A DNA stretch of 8,018 nucleotides from the NCBI GenBank assembly GCA_029573975.1, contig JAKQBU010000632.1:1-8018 (forward strand), given 5' to 3'. The stretch is from Planctomycetota bacterium (GTDB lineage: Bacteria > Planctomycetota > Phycisphaerae > Sedimentisphaerales > SM23-30). Below the pieces are notes generated by a model, which saw nothing but the letters and a program-made list of their open reading frames with translations, was not told the origin of the DNA and ran no database searches. This document shows positions 6,345-8,018 of this stretch, piece by piece (position 1 is the stretch's first letter; the number at the start of each line of letters is the position of its first letter). The translations under genes and the position numbers were made by a program.

Positions 6345-7193
6345 CTATCCGTCTTGTCCTGACGACACGTCAACTCCATGTTTCTCAAACCACTCGATCC
6401 CATCCCGTAGATGCTGGGCCATGGCCTTTTCCGCCGCCACCGCATCGCTGGCCTGGATCGCCTTAAAGATCCTCTTATGTTCCTCCACGCTATAAACCAT
6501 ATTCCGTTCCGGCGCCCACCACGTCATCGAATAAAACAAGCCCGCCATCATGGAACTCTGCATCGCCAGAATCCCATTGCCGCATTCCTCTGAGATAATC
6601 TGGTGAAACAAACGGTCATAATGGCGATACCTTCGCGATTGCTTCTCCTGGCAGGCCTTGTCCATCTCCGCCAGCGATTGTTCCAGCTTTTTCAGGCCTT
6701 CGGCACTGATGGATTTCGCTGCCAGATACGCAATTACCGGTTCGTTGGCCAGCCGGGAATACATGACCTCCCGCCAGTCCGATTGGCAAAATTCCTGCAA
6801 AACCGGAGCAATAAACCGTAAATTCTTGACCGGATCAAACTTCCCGACATACCACCCCTTGCCCGGCCGGGCAATTACCAGCCCGATCGATCGCAAAATG
6901 ATTAACGCCTCCCGCAAGGCCCGATGGCCGATCCCGATGATATCTCCCAGCTTCTTTTCCGGCGGCAGTTGATCCCCGGGTACCATCCCCTCCTTACGGA
7001 TATACTGTACCAGCACCGGCACAATTCGCTCCGCGGTATTCATCTCCTGTAAATAACTGACCTGATCCAGAAATTCACGATCCGATGTGCCATTCTCAAA
7101 ACCGGCACGGTAGATCTCCCCTTCCAACGCCCCATGGTCTAAATACATCTTCAATCCGGTTTTATCGCGAATGGTTGATTCCGAATCGGCCAT
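6345..7193 (-). CDS. GntR-family transcriptional regulator, FadR/FCD subfamily
   Basis: A 282-residue DNA-binding protein. A winged helix-turn-helix spans about residues 54-120 and includes MVPGDQLPPEKKLGDIIGIG (70-89), HRALREALIILRSIGLV and the wing RPGKGWYV. An all-helical FCD effector domain follows (about 130-270), with the usual metal/ligand residues in D193-RLFH197, EEH239KRIFKAI and H261. Such regulators are typically repressors released by a carboxylate (fatty acyl, sugar acid, pyruvate or lactate), which suits control of a hydroxy/oxo-acid operon, but the target here is inferred. Unusually, about 50 residues precede the DNA-binding domain. An internal ATG (codon 51) would remove them, but its AGGAG touches the start codon, whereas ATG 7193 has GAGG at a usable distance and a good promoter upstream, so the long form is chosen. 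It is separated from the operon by the pseudopilin gene. Confidence 0.92.
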   Translation of the reverse strand: MADSESTIRDKTGLKMYLDHGALEGEIYRAGFENGTSDREFLDQVSYLQEMNTAERIVPVLVQYIRKEGMVPGDQLPPEKKLGDIIGIGHRALREALIILRSIGLVIARPGKGWYVGKFDPVKNLRFIAPVLQEFCQSDWREVMYSRLANEPVIAYLAAKSISAEGLKKLEQSLAEMDKACQEKQSRRYRHYDRLFHQIISEECGNGILAMQSSMMAGLFYSMTWWAPERNMVYSVEEHKRIFKAIQASDAVAAEKAMAQHLRDGIEWFEKHGVDVSSGQDG

Positions 7194-7269
7194 TTCAACC
7201 TCATATCTTTCACTGAACCGTTGTATGACTTTTCACTTCGTATCTCAATGACCTATAGCAGCACTGTCA

Positions 7270-7287
7270 TATGCTAGCGCTATCATA
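7270..7287. promoter_or_regulatory. 18-bp palindromic operator candidate for autoregulation
   Basis: TATGCTAGCGCTATCATA is symmetric at 16 of 18 positions around a TAGCGCTA core. It covers the entire -10 and the predicted start of the regulator promoter, the classic place for a repressor to block RNA polymerase. GntR/FadR proteins bind as dimers to palindromes of this size. I found no second copy of the core in the window. Confidence 0.6.
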
Positions 7288-7311
7288 CTATATTTGCCAT
7301 TCTTCTGTCAA
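7282..7311 (-). promoter_or_regulatory. Near-consensus sigma-70-type promoter of the GntR-type gene
   Basis: On the minus strand a perfect TTGACA (7311-7306) is followed after 18 bases by TATGAT (7287-7282; five of six consensus bases). The start would be near 7275, leaving a leader of about 80 bases before the ATG at 7193, which has GAGG in its ribosome site. Confidence 0.75.
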
Positions 7312-7493
7312 TTCAATTTGAAATCTTTTTCCCTAAATTTTTACTTTTTTAGATTTTTCTGCCAGAAAAGGACCCCAAAATATATAAAAATTATATAATC
7401 CCTTGTAATATAAATAATTATGTATTTTTCCGTGCTACCCAACTCAACACAATTTACACTGCGGAAATTTTAAAATTTACGGAACCGTTAAAA

Positions 7494-7575
7494 GTCGATA
7501 TGGACAGCCAAAAACGGCTCTGGCTTCCCAATAACAAGGGGTCGCAGAGCTTTTGACGCTGGCGTCTATATCAAC
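7494..7575. repeat. 82-base imperfect inverted repeat forming one long hairpin
   Basis: Outer arms GTCGATATGGAC (7494-7505) and GTCTATATCAAC (7564-7575) pair at 11 of 12 positions counting one G-U. GCC/GGC (7507-7509 with 7561-7563) extends the stem after a one-base bulge. An A-run/T-run lies between, and GCTCTG/CAGAGC (7517-7522 with 7545-7550) closes a 22-base loop. TTTT follows the inner stem on the plus strand and CGTTTTT on the minus, so the inner part may act as a bidirectional terminator. It could also be a small nonautonomous repeat or a structured RNA. No clean flanking target-site duplication was found. Confidence 0.55.
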
Positions 7576-7735
7576 ATTCCCAACCTTAAAATTCTTTATA
7601 TCCCCACTTAATACCTTTTAACCCGCATATCTCCCGGGGTTTTGATAAATATGTTGATAACTCCATGGTTCAGTTTGTCTTATATACTATTTTCGCTTTG
7701 CCAGCTTCTACAGTCTGTTTTCAGTGCAAATTTTT

Positions 7736-7788
7736 GGCCGTCTTCGAGGCCGCAGGAGCTAGCTTCCGCAGGCCTATACGTATATAGG
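7736..7788. repeat. Cluster of three small hairpins with a direct repeat
   Basis: Three adjacent inverted repeats: GGCC/GGCC around CTTCG (7736-7751), a stem around AGCTAGCT (7752-7769) and CCTATA-CGTA-TATAGG (7773-7788). CCGCAGG occurs twice (7750-7756 and 7766-7772). Function unknown; each is short and could be chance, but the close packing is notable in a gene-free stretch. Confidence 0.35.
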
Positions 7789-8018
7789 TTGAGGACAGAT
7801 AGCGACGAGAACAAAGAAGGCGGGCAAAAAGCCACTGAAAACCAAAAGCCTGTGAGATATGCGGGGTCATCCCATTACTATGGTATTGCATCCGCCATCT
7901 TAATCGCGTTCCTTTTTCCTCCTTATCTATTCACTTAACGCAATAATTTCCCTTTTACCAGACGCTTTGAAAAACTGAGTCTGTCTGACTTTTTAACATT
8001 CACATTCGGCACTGTAAG

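Larger units (their letters stand above)
7312..8018. other. Gene-poor region, 707 bases to the window edge
   Basis: No protein gene that I can support. The first part (about 7312-7480) is strongly AT-rich, with a perfect 14-base palindrome AAATTTTAAAATTT at 7465-7478. It is followed by the long inverted repeat at 7494-7575 and small hairpins at 7736-7788. A plus-strand open frame of 98 codons (7642-7938) uses codons rare in the neighbouring genes (ATA, CTA, AGG, AGA), lacks a good ribosome site and shows no recognisable domain, so it is not called. The last 80 bases contain a weak AGTC/GACT stem followed by T5 near 7977-7995. Confidence 0.55.

Noticed and set aside
7642..7938. A 98-codon plus-strand frame with two hydrophobic stretches
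   Set aside because: Codon choice unlike the neighbours, poor ribosome site, overlaps a hairpin cluster, no family recognised.
7977..7995. AGTC/GACT stem followed by TTTTT near the right edge as a terminator
   Set aside because: The stem is only four bases and no gene ends before it within the window.
1..8018. CRISPR arrays, tRNA/rRNA genes, insertion sequences with transposase
   Set aside because: No regularly spaced direct repeats, no tRNA-like folds, no rRNA stretches and no transposase-like frames were seen.

Overview
The window looks like part of a chromosome from the PVC bacteria, most likely Planctomycetota (Phycisphaerae-like) or Lentisphaerota. The reasons are a lone type II/IV pseudopilin-like protein ([20 protein letters not shown] start, YFDGHV motif near the C-terminus) and a secreted beta-helix protein of a kind I recall from those phyla. 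This placement is inference from protein style, not a phylogeny. All convincing protein genes lie on the minus strand and read right to left.

Right to left: 7312-8018 has no convincing gene but holds an 82-base imperfect inverted repeat and a cluster of small hairpins. At 7193-6345 is a GntR/FadR-type regulator. A near-consensus minus-strand promoter lies upstream of it, and an 18-bp palindrome covers the -10 and predicted start, which suggests autorepression. The gap 5902-6344 contains a well-formed plus-strand promoter followed about 65 bases later by an intrinsic terminator; together these outline a possible small RNA of about 100 nt. At 5901-5062 is the pseudopilin gene, followed by a terminator hairpin at 4950-4975.

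A new promoter at 4888-4916 then appears to start a five-gene operon: a secreted beta-helix protein of unknown function (4811-3648), an LDH2/malate-type NAD(P)-dependent dehydrogenase (3625-2543), a DapA/N-acetylneuraminate-lyase-family Schiff-base aldolase or dehydratase (2495-1581), acylating acetaldehyde dehydrogenase MhpF (1542-664), and 4-hydroxy-2-oxovalerate aldolase MhpE (662 to the left edge, cut off). Gaps are 22, 47, 38 and 1 bases.

MhpE and MhpF normally form a channelling complex that cleaves a 4-hydroxy-2-oxoacid to pyruvate plus an aldehyde and converts the aldehyde to an acyl-CoA. Here none of the usual aromatic meta-cleavage partners (ring-cleavage dioxygenase, hydrolase, 2-hydroxypentadienoate hydratase) is visible. 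Their places are taken by a DapA-family enzyme and an LDH2 dehydrogenase behind a secreted protein. The most interesting reading is therefore an undescribed route, perhaps for a sugar acid or other hydroxy-acid, that ends in pyruvate plus acyl-CoA. The substrate cannot be read from the sequence.
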